Shown: in pieces, positions 53,212-62,465 of the stretch | How the letters are laid out: every line of letters begins with the position of its first letter | Position numbering within the stretch: the stretch's first letter is position 1 | Assembly (NCBI GenBank): GCA_963768415.1 | Contig: CAVYHX010000042.1 | Location: forward strand, 1 to 64,000 | Length of the DNA: 64,000 nt | From: CAVYHX01 sp963768415 | Lineage (GTDB): Bacteria; Pseudomonadota; Gammaproteobacteria; UBA9214 | Direction of reading: 5' to 3' | Notes under the pieces: generated by a model | The model's input: only the letters and a program-made list of their open reading frames with translations | Database searches by the model: none | Told to the model about the DNA's origin: nothing | Program-made: the position numbers and the translations under genes

Positions 53212-55254
53212 ATGTCGAACCCCTTGCTGGATATGCACGGCCTGCCGCCGTTCTCGAAAATAAAGCCGGAACATGTTGAACCGGCAATTGACCGGTTGCT
53301 GGCCGATTGCCGCCGGGAAGTCAGGGAAGTGCTTGACAGAAACCCGGAATATAACTGGGAGAATTTCGTCGAGCCACTGGAGGCAATGGAAGACCCGCTT
53401 AACCGTGCGTGGTCACCGGTCGGGCATATGAATGCTGTGGTAAATACAGATGCACTGCGAGCAGCCTATAACGCATGTCTCCCCAGGCTCAGTGAGTACA
53501 GCACTGAAATGGGCCAGCATGAAGGCTTGTTCAGGGCCTATACGCAAATAGCCGGGAGTGAAGAATACGGACGCCTGGATCGTGCACAGCAAAAGATCAT
53601 CGATAATGCATTGCGGGATTTTCGCCTCTCCGGTATCGAGCTCGACCAGGTGGCACGCGACCGTTACAAGGCTGTTCTGCAGGAACTTTCCAGACTTACT
53701 TCGAAGTACAGTGACAACGTGCTCGATGCGACCAATGCCTGGCACAGGCAGATCCGGGATGAAACCCTGCTGGCCGGCATGCCGGCGACCGCAATTTCAC
53801 TGGCCAGACAAACAGCGGAGCAAAAAGGGCTTGAAGGCTGGGTGTTCAATCTCGATTTTCCGTCCTACTACCCGGTACTGACCTATGCAGAAAACCGTGA
53901 ACTGCGTGCGGAGCTGTATACGGCCTATGTCACGCGTGCCTCTGACCAGGGACCGGATGCCGGCAAGTGGGACAATGCCGCCCTCATGGACCAGATACTG
54001 GCGCTACGCCACGAGGCTGCGCAACCTCCTCGGCTACCAGAGCTATGCAGAACGCTCTCTGGCCACAAAGATGGCGGAGACCACCGGGCAGGTACTGGAC
54101 TTTCTGTATGACCTGGCCGGGCGGTCCAGGGACGCGGCACAGCGGGAACTCGACGAAGTACGCGCCTTCGCGCACGCGCAGCATGGAATGAGCGAATTGC
54201 AGGCCTGGGATATCCCCTACTATTCGGAAAAACTGCGCCAGGAAAAATATGCCATATCGCAGGAAGAGCTGAAACCGTATTTTCCGGAGCCGCGGGTGGT
54301 CAATGGCCTGTTCGCCATTGTCGAGCGCCTCTATGGCCTGCAAATCAAAGCCGGTCGACGGCATCGACACCTGGCACAAGGATGTCCGCTTCTTCAGGAT
54401 TCATGATGCGGCGGGCGAATTGCGTGGGGAATTTTACCTGGATCTGTTTGCGCGTCCGAAAAAACGCGGCGGCGCATGGATGGATGAATGTATCAGCCGG
54501 CGCAAGGCAGCGACCGGCCTGCAAATTCCCGTTGCCTATCTCACCTGCAACTTTACTCCACCGATCGGTGATGACCCCGCACTGCTGACTCACGATGAAG
54601 TGATCACCCTGTTTCACGAGTTCGGCCACGGCTTGCACCACATGCTGACGCAGGTCGATTACGCGGGCGTATCCGGCATCAATGGCGTCGCCTGGGATGC
54701 AGTGGAACTACCGAGCCAGTTCATGGAAAACTGGTGCTGGGAGACGCGAGGCACTGGACCTTGTTGCCGCCCACTACCAGAGCGGTGAGAAGATTTCCGA
54801 TGATCTGTTCCGGCGCATGCAGAATGCGAAAAATTTCCAGTCCGCCATGCAAATGCTGCGACAGGTCGAGTTCGCACTGTTCGATTTCCGCATGCACAAC
54901 GAATATGATCCGGAGCGTGGCGCACGTATTCGCGAGCTGCTGAACGAGGTGCGTGAGCAGGTTGCCGTGGTCCAGCCGCCGGATTTCAACCGTTTCGAGA
55001 ACAGCTTCACGCATATTTTCTGCGGGTGGCTATGCCGCCGGTTACTACAGCTACAAGTGGGCCGAAGTATTGTCCGCCGATGCCTTCTCTGCCTTCGAGG
55101 AAACCGGCATCTTCAACCGCGAAACCGGCAACAGGTTCCTGAGCAGTATCCTCGAGCAGGGCGGTTCGCGTGAACCCATGGAACTGTTCGTCGAATTTCG
55201 CGGTCGTGAACCGACCATCGATGCCCTGCTGAGGCACAGTGGACTTGCCGCGTA
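53212..55254 (+). CDS. prlC: Oligopeptidase A, M3 family metallopeptidase (four frameshifts)
   Basis: A cytoplasmic zinc peptidase that degrades signal peptides and other oligopeptides. Starts MSNPLLDMHGLPPFSKIKPE. Frames change near 54020 (to RNLLGYQSYAERSLATKM), 54347 (to PVDGIDTWHKDVRFF), 54748 (to REALDLVAAHYQSGE) and 55021 (to AGGYAAGYYSYKWAEVLSAD). The zinc site HEFGHGLHH lies in the third segment. Joined length is about 681 residues, as E. coli OpdA (680). Since all segments line up in order, a functional gene with local sequence errors is most likely. Confidence 0.93.
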
Positions 55255-55432
55255 AGACAAGGCCACGCGCACACGAAGCGTCAGGGGGTATTGCTTGATT
55301 TCGCAAAGCCGGGATAGCTTGCCATTGCGGGCAGTTGTACCTCCATGTACATCGCGCCCGCAATGACGGGCAGTTGCACCGGTCAGACCTTTCTTATCTC
55401 CGTGTTTTCTGTTGTCATGAATTGTCATTAAA

Positions 55433-56200
55433 ATGAAAATCGCCAGCTGGAACGTCAATTCCCTGAAGGTGCGCCTGCCGCACGTGCTCGACTGGCTGGA
55501 CGCTGCAGCACCGGACGTACTGTGCCTGCAGGAAACCAAGCTGACGGATGAAAACTTTCCCGCGGCTGAAATCAACGCGGCCGGTTATCAGGTCGTATAT
55601 TCCGGCCAGAAGACCTATAACGGCGTGGCCATTATCAGCAAACAGGCCGCACATGATGTCATCATGGACTTGCCCGGCCTGGATGACCCGCAACGCCGCA
55701 TCCTGGGCGCCACTATCGGCGGCGTGCGCGTACTTGACCTGTATGTTGTCAATGGCCAGGAGGTCGGCAGTGACAAGTATGCCCACAAACTGGAGTGGCT
55801 CGGGAAGGTCACCAGTCACATCGAAACCGAACTCAGGGAACATGAACGCCTGGTGGTGCTGGGTGATTTCAATATTGCACCGGATGACCGCGACGTATAC
55901 GACCCTGATGCCTGGCATGAACGTATCCTGTGCAGCACCCCGGAGCGCACGGCACTGCAAAAGCTTCTCGATGCCGGACTCATCGACACCTTTCGGCTGT
56001 TTGACCAGGATGAGGGGAGCTTCAGCTGGTGGGACTACCGCCAGGCCGCCTTTCGAAGAAACATGGGCCTGCGTATCGACCTCATTCTGGCCAGCAAGTC
56101 ACTCGCCGATGCCTGTTCCTCCAGCATCATCGACAGGGAACCCCGGCGGCTGGAGCGACCCTCGGACCATGCCCCGGTGATGGCGGAGTTCAGTCTTTAA
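55433..56200 (+). CDS. xthA: Exodeoxyribonuclease III
   Basis: AP endonuclease and 3' exonuclease for base-excision repair. 255 residues. MKIASWNVNSLKVRLPHVLDWL, CLQETKLTDENFP (metal-binding Glu), VLGDFNIAPDDRDVYDP (Asp/Asn), WWDYRQAAFRRNMGLRIDLIL and PSDHAPVMAEF (catalytic His) are all present. The start is the ATG at 55433. Its 3' end overlaps the convergent SDR gene by 11 bp. Confidence 0.96.
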   Translation: MKIASWNVNSLKVRLPHVLDWLDAAAPDVLCLQETKLTDENFPAAEINAAGYQVVYSGQKTYNGVAIISKQAAHDVIMDLPGLDDPQRRILGATIGGVRVLDLYVVNGQEVGSDKYAHKLEWLGKVTSHIETELREHERLVVLGDFNIAPDDRDVYDPDAWHERILCSTPERTALQKLLDAGLIDTFRLFDQDEGSFSWWDYRQAAFRRNMGLRIDLILASKSLADACSSSIIDREPRRLERPSDHAPVMAEFSL

Positions 56201-57077
56201 AACAGGCGCGCAGACCCGCATCCAGGCTGGTATATTCAAGTGTGACGCCGAGTTCCCGCAACATCTTGCGGTTATCCATTCGGCGCGAGTCCTGCAAAAA
56301 TGACAACATCCCCGGTGACAGCAATTGCTGTGCCTGTGCACGCGTCACCGTCGGCGGACGCGGCAGTCCGGCAGCATCGGCAACCCTGAAAAAATAGTCG
56401 GTCATATTGCCGGGGTTACCGTCGCTGACATTAAAGAAAGTATCGTGGCTGCCGCAATGCATGGCGGCAACACAGATGCTCACCAGGTCATCGGCGTGGA
56501 TACGGTTGGTGTATGGCGCATCCGCTTCCCGCAATACCGGCGTGCCCTTGCGCAGCCGCTCCAGCGGCAACTTGCCTGGCCCGTATATTCCCGGCACGCG
56601 CAGGATTATCCACTCGACACCCCGGCATTGTGACCAGGCCTGCACGCGATTTTCGGCATCCAGGCGCCGGTATCCACGCGCTGTCGTGGGCTTTACTGCA
56701 TGTGCTTCCGTAATCCACTCGCCCTGACAGTCGCCATACACGGCACTGGTACTGATATAGACGATACGCCGCGGCACAGGACCGCTATCGATCGAACGCA
56801 GAAAGGCAGCCATGCGTGTATCCTCGTTTCCCTGCGGTGGCGGTGGTGCGAGGTAAAATACATTTGCATGACCGGTGATATTACCGGTGCACTGTTCTGT
56901 CGCATCAAGATCGGCACTGATTGCACGCACGCCGAATGCCTGCAGCCGGTCTGCACTCGCTTGAGAGCGTACCAGACCCGTCACACGGTAACCCTGCGCC
57001 GTCAGCACCACGGCCAGACGGCGGCCAATGTAGCCGCAGCCGGCGATTAACACACTGTTGTCCGGTTTATCTTCCAT
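56190..57077 (-). CDS. SDR family NAD(P)-dependent epimerase/reductase (YeeZ-like)
   Basis: 295 residues. Rossmann loop AGCGYIGRRLAVVL at the start; mid-part YISTSAVYGDCQGEWITE and GYRRLDAENR stand for the S-x-Y-x3-K region of atypical SDRs, and LRVPGIYGPGKLPLERL follows. This is close to the YeeZ/YbjT-type group of unknown substrate. Starts 52 bp from the divergent reductase gene at 57129, so both may share a promoter region. Confidence 0.85.
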   Translation of the reverse strand: MEDKPDNSVLIAGCGYIGRRLAVVLTAQGYRVTGLVRSQASADRLQAFGVRAISADLDATEQCTGNITGHANVFYLAPPPPQGNEDTRMAAFLRSIDSGPVPRRIVYISTSAVYGDCQGEWITEAHAVKPTTARGYRRLDAENRVQAWSQCRGVEWIILRVPGIYGPGKLPLERLRKGTPVLREADAPYTNRIHADDLVSICVAAMHCGSHDTFFNVSDGNPGNMTDYFFRVADAAGLPRPPTVTRAQAQQLLSPGMLSFLQDSRRMDNRKMLRELGVTLEYTSLDAGLRACFKD

Positions 57078-57128
57078 GGTAAATCAGCGACAATGCCCGA
57101 CCCGTTCGCTCAGCAGCTGCATGCGTAA

Positions 57129-58182
57129 ATGTCATATCAGGTAACAATCCAGTCCAGCGGTCATTCGTTCACGGTCGAGAAATCGGAATCCGTACTCGAT
57201 GCCGCATTGCGCCAGGGCATTATACTGCCGTATGGCTGCCGCAACGGGGCCTGTGGTTCATGCATGGGCACCTTGATCAGCGGCACAGTTGATTACGCCC
57301 GGGGACTGCCGCCCGCTCTCAGTGAACAGGATGCCGCCAGGCACAAGGCGTTATTCTGTCAGGCGCATCCAACCCGTGATCTGACCATCAAGGTTCGTGA
57401 AGTCGATGCAGCCCGTGATATCGAGATCAAGACCCTGCCGTGCCGTGTCGAAAAACTCGAGCATCTGGCCCATGACGTCATCCGCATTTACCTCAAGGTT
57501 CCTGCTACCGAGCGCATGCAGTTTCTCGCCGGCCAGTATATAGACGTACTGATCAGCGATCACGAACCACGTGCGTTTTCCATTGCCAATGCACCGCATG
57601 ATGACGAATTCATCGAACTGCATATTCGTTATGTGGAAGGTGGCCTGTTTACTGACCAGGTGTTTCACCACATGCGTGAAAAGACCATGCTGCGCATCAG
57701 GGGACCGCTCGGGACCTTTTTCATGCGCGAGGACCTGGATCGCCCGGCCATACTGATCGGGGGTGGCACAGGATTCGCGCCGCTCAAGGGTATACTGGAA
57801 AACGCCTTCGAAACCGGAATCAAGAGCCCCCTGCACCTGTTCTCGGGGTGTACGCGCGCGGCGCGACCTGTATCTCGGCAATCTGCCGCTGCAGTGGCTG
57901 CGGGAACACGGCAACTTCAGCTATACACCGGTACTCTCGGAGCCACAGGCCGGGGACAACTGGTCAGACGAAACGGGATTCGTAACCGACAGCGTCGTCC
58001 GGCACTACCCGGACCTTTCCGGTTACGATGTTTATATGAGCGGTCCACCGGTCATGGTCGAGACCGGCCATACCCTGTTTATGCAACATGGCCTGGACTC
58101 GTCCAGGTTTTTCTCGGATGCATTCGAGTACGCCGCAGTGGCGGAAAGCATCAAGGGAATTGGGGGTTACGAAGAACCGTAA
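57129..58182 (+). CDS. 2Fe-2S ferredoxin / FAD reductase (CDP-6-deoxy-glucoseen reductase type), one frameshift
   Basis: An N-terminal plant-type 2Fe-2S domain (Cys ligands in PYGCRNGACGSCMG, about residues 37-50, and FCQAHP about 78) is fused to an FAD/NAD(P)H reductase: RAFSIANAPHDDEF, LRIRGPLGTFF, IGGGTGFAPLKGILE. The frame shifts near 57848; VRARRDLYLGNLPLQWLREH and the end MSGPPVMVETGHTLFMQHGL complete it. About 350 residues. Homologues are annotated as CDP-6-deoxy-delta-3,4-glucoseen reductase, but the genuine role is probably electron supply to an unknown oxygenase or reductase; no deoxysugar genes are near. Confidence 0.87.
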
Positions 58183-58286
58183 CATGGCAGCAAGGATCCG
58201 CAGGACGGGCTGCGCGGTCTCAGCCCGGGCAGCGGTCGGCATCTTTTCGCATGACGGTTTGTTTCAGGGCGGCAACAGTCGCCGCG

Positions 58287-59014
58287 TCACTGGTATCGGC
58301 TGCTAATCACCGGCGCCTGGCTGAAACCCAGCTCAGCGGCGCGCCGCGCCTGCCGCTCGCTGCCGACCAGCAGGGGAATATTCCGCAATAAAGCCTGGCC
58401 TTCCGGTCCCGCCATGGTAAACAGGTTCTGCAGGGTTTCGTTGCTGGTGACTGTGATAACGTCCAGGTAACCCGGCTTGCAGCAGTTTGCGCATCACACG
58501 CGCTTCAACCACCGGGCAGGCACGCCGGTACACCTCCGCATAATCGACTTCCGCACCGCGCTCGACCAGGGTGTCGTGCAGAACCTCGCGCCCGCCATTA
58601 CCGCGGACAATGACGACTCGCATAGCCGCGCATGTCCTGCAGCTCGTCCAGTTCCAGCAGTCCCTCGCTGCTAAACCGGGTTGCCGGCACCAGGTCCGCT
58701 GCCAGACCGAAGCGCAACAGGGACGCGGCGCTGCTCGTACCGACAGTCGCAATCTGCACCTCTTCCGGCCATTCGCGGCGGGTGAGAATATATTCCATTC
58801 CCCGGATGACCGCATTCGTGCTGACGAACACCGCCAGGTCATAGGAATCGAGCTCATCGACCACGTTTTCGAGGTGACTGGTATCCAGCGGGTCGAGAAT
58901 TTCAATGGTCGGCAAGCGTAATGCCTCGCCACCGGCTGCCTCGATCAGTTCACACAAGCGGTTTGCCTGGCCTGCCGGCCGCGTGACCAGAATGCGCGGT
59001 CTGTTACGTGTCAC
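58287..59014 (-). CDS. hemD: Uroporphyrinogen-III synthase (two frameshifts)
   Basis: Closes hydroxymethylbilane with inversion of ring D. Starts with GTG 59012-59014 (TRNRPRILVTRPAGQANRLC), overlapping the hemC stop (GTGA). Frames change near 58625 (to RVVIVRGNGGREVLHDTLVE) and near 58468 (to YLDVITVTSNETLQNLFTM), ending LGFSQAPVISSRYQ at TGA 58287-58289. About 242 residues joined, the usual size. HemX and HemY, which often follow hemD, are not present here: the next gene is convergent. Confidence 0.88.
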
Positions 59015-59943
59015 CGCAGCAACTCTTCCAGAATCGGTTGTGCGCCCCGTGCCAGCAAGTCGCTGCGCGAGCGCATAACCCAGGGCTGCAGCATCCGCGG
59101 CAGTACCGGAGATATCAGCACGGATAATCTCGCTGCCATCCGGCCGTCCCACCAGACCGCGCACGGCTGATTTCGTGCATCGACAATTTCCGCATAGCCC
59201 GCCACGGGCGCCTGACAACCAGTGGCGAGGGTGGCATTCATACTGCGTTCCGCGCGCGTGCGCAATACTGTCGGCTGATGATTCAGCGGCTGCACCAGCT
59301 CCAGCAGACGCGCATCGTCATTGCGGCACTCGATACCGATGACGCCCTGGGCAATGGCCGGCAACATTTGTTCCGGCGGCAAGGCGCGGGTAATGCGTTG
59401 CTGCATCCCCAGCCGCTTCAGGCCCGCACAGGCCAGCACAATGGCGTCATAGTCACCGGCGTCCAGCCGGGCAAGGCGCGTGCCGACATTACCCCGCAGG
59501 TCCCGAATGCGAAGATCAGGGCGCAGCGCGCGCAACTGGCACTGCCTGCGCAGGCTGGAAGTGCCGACGCACGCACCGTCCGGCAAGTCATCGATCGATG
59601 CATAGCGGTTGGATACAAAGGCATCCTGCGGGTCTTCGCGCTCCAGTATCGCACCGAGACCCAGACCCTCGGGAAATTCCGCCGGTACATCCTTCATCGA
59701 GTGCACCGCCATGTCGGCGCTGCCATCCAGCATGCCCAGTTCCAGCTCCTTGACGAACAGGCCCTTGCCGCCAATCTTCGCCAATGGACTGTCAAGCACC
59801 TGGTCGCCCCGGGTAGTCATGGTCACCAGTTCCACCCTGAGACCGGGATGCAGTGCCAGCAGTCGTGCGCGTACATGTTCGGCCTGCCATAGCGCCAGCG
59901 GACTTTTACGTGTTGCAATATGGAGCAAATCGTTTGACATCAA
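59011..59943 (-). CDS. hemC: Porphobilinogen deaminase (hydroxymethylbilane synthase)
   Basis: Polymerises four porphobilinogens. 310 residues. IATRKSPLALWQAEHVRARL, VHSMKDVPAEFP (catalytic Asp lies nearby), SLRRQCQLRALRPDLRIRDLRGNVGTRL, ACAGLKRLGM and the dipyrromethane-cofactor Cys in TLATGCQAPVAGYA (about 242) are conserved. Starts at ATG 59941-59943 or 3 bases later, coupled to hemD by a 4-bp overlap. Confidence 0.96.
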   Translation of the reverse strand: MMSNDLLHIATRKSPLALWQAEHVRARLLALHPGLRVELVTMTTRGDQVLDSPLAKIGGKGLFVKELELGMLDGSADMAVHSMKDVPAEFPEGLGLGAILEREDPQDAFVSNRYASIDDLPDGACVGTSSLRRQCQLRALRPDLRIRDLRGNVGTRLARLDAGDYDAIVLACAGLKRLGMQQRITRALPPEQMLPAIAQGVIGIECRNDDARLLELVQPLNHQPTVLRTRAERSMNATLATGCQAPVAGYAEIVDARNQPCAVWWDGRMAARLSVLISPVLPRMLQPWVMRSRSDLLARGAQPILEELLR

Positions 59944-59971
59944 CAGGTCACATTCAGCCTAATAGAAAACA

Positions 59972-60502
59972 ATGAAGCCATTATACAAGCGAGCGCTGTG
60001 CGGATGTGTATTAATGTGGCTGTCCACAACCGGTGTCTGCACCGAGGTCTTTGTTCCCGTCGCGGCAAACCTGCAGCATACCGGTCAGCAGGCCAGGGCA
60101 AGCCGGCTACCGATCCTGCTGAGCTTCTCTGCAATCCACTGCAGCTACTGTGAGCTGCTCGAGGAGGAATTTCTCCGGCCGATGCTGCTCAGTGGCGAAT
60201 ATGACGACAGGATCATAATGCGCAAGCTGCTGCTTGACAGCGGCGCGCCGGTCACGGACTTCACGGGCAAGACACGCCCGGCAACCCGGTTGTCCGATCA
60301 CTACAGGGTCTACATTACCCCGACCCTGCTGTTCGTCGATGCAGACGGCAAGGAGGTCGCCGAACGCATAGTCGGCATCAACACGCTCGAGTTGTTCGGT
60401 GGTTACCTGGATGAATGCATCGAAACCGCCCTGCTGGCCGTCAGAAAACCCGACGCGCCGGAACAGCAGCCAGACGGCTGCCGGCTGCAACACGAGCGCT
60501 GA
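59972..60502 (+). CDS. Thioredoxin-fold exported protein (SoxW-like)
   Basis: 176 residues. A signal peptide (residues 1 to about 23, RALCGCVLMWLSTTGVC) is followed by a thioredoxin-like fold with a CSYC redox pair in SAIHCSYCELLEEEFLRP (about residue 56), the cis-Pro segment YRVYITPTLLFVDADG and EVAERIVGI. Such proteins (SoxW, DsbD-partner or thioredoxin-2-like) reduce periplasmic disulfides. It sits between divergent hemC and convergent algR, so no operon partner indicates its substrate. Confidence 0.82.
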   Translation: MKPLYKRALCGCVLMWLSTTGVCTEVFVPVAANLQHTGQQARASRLPILLSFSAIHCSYCELLEEEFLRPMLLSGEYDDRIIMRKLLLDSGAPVTDFTGKTRPATRLSDHYRVYITPTLLFVDADGKEVAERIVGINTLELFGGYLDECIETALLAVRKPDAPEQQPDGCRLQHER

Positions 60503-60517
60503 CAGCCACGCCCGGAG

Positions 60518-61252
60518 CTACAACGCCTTTACCAGCTTGCGCACTGCCGCTACATGACGCCGACTGACCTCCAGCGCCGCATCGACATCCTGCAACTGCA
60601 CCCGGCAATGGCCGTCAGCCGTCTTTTCCAGGCCGGCCAGATAGCGGGGCGCAATGAGTGCATTACGGTGTATGCGCATAAACTGCCCGGCAAATTCATC
60701 TTCCAGTGACTTGAGTGTTTCCTCTATCAGAGTATGGCCGGTTGCAGTACATACCGTGACATATTTCTGGTCAGCCTGGAAATAGCGGATTTCCCCGACC
60801 GGTATCAGCTGCAGACCGCCGCGCACGCGCGCACAAATGTGCTGCCGTGCACCCTGACTGTCACCGGCAAACTTCAATGCGGCCGCCTGTGCACGCGTCA
60901 GGCGGCGGGCATGCTGCAATGCGTCGGCAAGCCGCTCCTGCCGGACCGGCTTGAGCAGGTAATCCACCGCATGCGTTTCAAAGGCAGGCAGGGCGTAATC
61001 GTTGTAGGCGGTTGTGAATATGATTGCCGGCGGCTGATCCAGTACCTGCAGGTGCCGTGCTGCCTCCAGCCCGTCCATCACGGGCATGCGAATATCCATT
61101 AACAGGACATCCGGTTGACTTTGCTCCGTCATGGACAGTGCCTCGTTGCCGTTTGCCGCTTCGCCGCATACCGTATAACCACCGATAGCTTCCAGCATGC
61201 GCTGCATGCGTGCGCGTGCAAGCGCTTCATCATCGACGACCAGTATTCTCAT
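60518..61252 (-). CDS. algR: AlgR-type LytTR response regulator
   Basis: 244 residues: receiver domain with MRILVVDDEALARARMQRML and phospho-Asp in VLLMDIRMPVMDGLEAARHL (about 54), then a LytTR DNA-binding domain (EIRYFQADQKYVTVCTATG, MRIHRNALIAPRYLAGLE). In Pseudomonas AlgR controls alginate, twitching and virulence genes; the synteny argH-algZ-algR-hemC-hemD is the same here. It overlaps algZ by 4 bp. Targets in this organism are unknown. Confidence 0.93.
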   Translation of the reverse strand: MRILVVDDEALARARMQRMLEAIGGYTVCGEAANGNEALSMTEQSQPDVLLMDIRMPVMDGLEAARHLQVLDQPPAIIFTTAYNDYALPAFETHAVDYLLKPVRQERLADALQHARRLTRAQAAALKFAGDSQGARQHICARVRGGLQLIPVGEIRYFQADQKYVTVCTATGHTLIEETLKSLEDEFAGQFMRIHRNALIAPRYLAGLEKTADGHCRVQLQDVDAALEVSRRHVAAVRKLVKAL

Positions 61253-62322
61253 ACCGCACCCGTGACCGGTAAACGCAGCGTGACGAGGTAGTGCCCGTCA
61301 CGCTGCATTGTTTTCAGTTGTGCCTGTTTACCGAAAGCGATTTGCAATCGCTGGCGGATGTTCTCCTGGGCAATCCGGTTACCCGAATCGCGGCCAGCAC
61401 CGGCGGCGGCGACCGGATTGCGAATGTCAAGCACAAGCATGTGGTCCGCCACTTTTCCACTCACCTGAATTGTGCCGCCGTCAGGTAACGGCTCGATGCC
61501 ATGATAAATTGCATTCTCCAGCAGCGGCTGCAGAACCAGGGGCGGTACCCGCAGGTCCATCGGCACGGCATCCAGATCCCAGTCCACGGACAAGCGATCG
61601 CCCAGGCGCAGTTTCTCGATGCTCAAATAACGGCGCGCAAGCTCGATCTCGTCTCCCAGCGTCATCTCCCCGTGGGAAATATCCAGTGAAGCCCGGAACA
61701 GGTCTGACAGGTCCTCGATAGCCGTTTCGGCACTGTCAGGCTGGCTCCGCACCAGTGCCGCAATGGTATTCATACTGTTGAACAGAAAATGCGGCCGGAT
61801 ACGTGCCTGCAGTGCCTGCACGCGTGCACGTGACTCGGCCTCCACCTGCTGGCGCCACTGGAACTGTACATAGAGATAACGCAATACCACCGCCGCGACA
61901 ATGGTGCTGATGAACAGGTTGCGCAGTACAAAAGCGGCATGCTGCTCGCGGTCGAGAAACGGCAGAAATTCTGTTTCCACAATCAGCCAGAATGCCATCT
62001 CGCTGACTATGCCCGTCACCAGCAATACCAGCAGGTAGCTGCCCAGGGCCGCGGCGGTATCGTTCAGGCGCGCCAGCAGCGGCCGGGTCAAGCACAGTAC
62101 AGCCGCGCTGGTCAGCGCGATCCATTGTATGAACAGCGATATCAAGCCCAGGTCACTCCAGGGGTTGGCGAGGATTGCGGGGCTTACCAGGGATACGATG
62201 AAGGCAAGCAATTCGGCAATCACAATCACGGCAAAGACCATGCCGACATCGCAGAATCTGGGCAGGAAAAAATGCTCGTACGACTCAATGCCGTTGCTGC
62301 GGTCAGGGTGCTGTCGGGTCAT
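61249..62322 (-). CDS. algZ: AlgZ/FimS-type sensor histidine kinase (LytS family)
   Basis: About 357 residues from ATG 62320-62322 (MTRQHPDRSNGIESYEHFFLP); a longer frame overlaps argH's promoter side without conservation. Four or more N-terminal membrane helices (VFAVIVIAELLAFIVSL, LLVTGIVSEMAFWL), the LytS-type phosphoacceptor region RPHFLFNSMNTIAALV with His, and an ATP domain PLVLQPLLENAIYHGIEPL. Paired with AlgR by a 4-bp overlap. Signal unknown. Divergent from argH. Confidence 0.92.
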   Translation of the reverse strand: MTRQHPDRSNGIESYEHFFLPRFCDVGMVFAVIVIAELLAFIVSLVSPAILANPWSDLGLISLFIQWIALTSAAVLCLTRPLLARLNDTAAALGSYLLVLLVTGIVSEMAFWLIVETEFLPFLDREQHAAFVLRNLFISTIVAAVVLRYLYVQFQWRQQVEAESRARVQALQARIRPHFLFNSMNTIAALVRSQPDSAETAIEDLSDLFRASLDISHGEMTLGDEIELARRYLSIEKLRLGDRLSVDWDLDAVPMDLRVPPLVLQPLLENAIYHGIEPLPDGGTIQVSGKVADHMLVLDIRNPVAAAGAGRDSGNRIAQENIRQRLQIAFGKQAQLKTMQRDGHYLVTLRLPVTGAV

Positions 62323-62465
62323 GGCAGCAGTTTCAACCCTGGCAGCGCCGTGCGCAAGCCTTGTACCCGGGTACGCCGCAGACCTGCACGTCACCGGCGC
62401 ACGGCAAACGCAAACCCGAAGCGGATTGGTTATACTGCGCCAGAACGGACTTCCCGGTAGCGATC

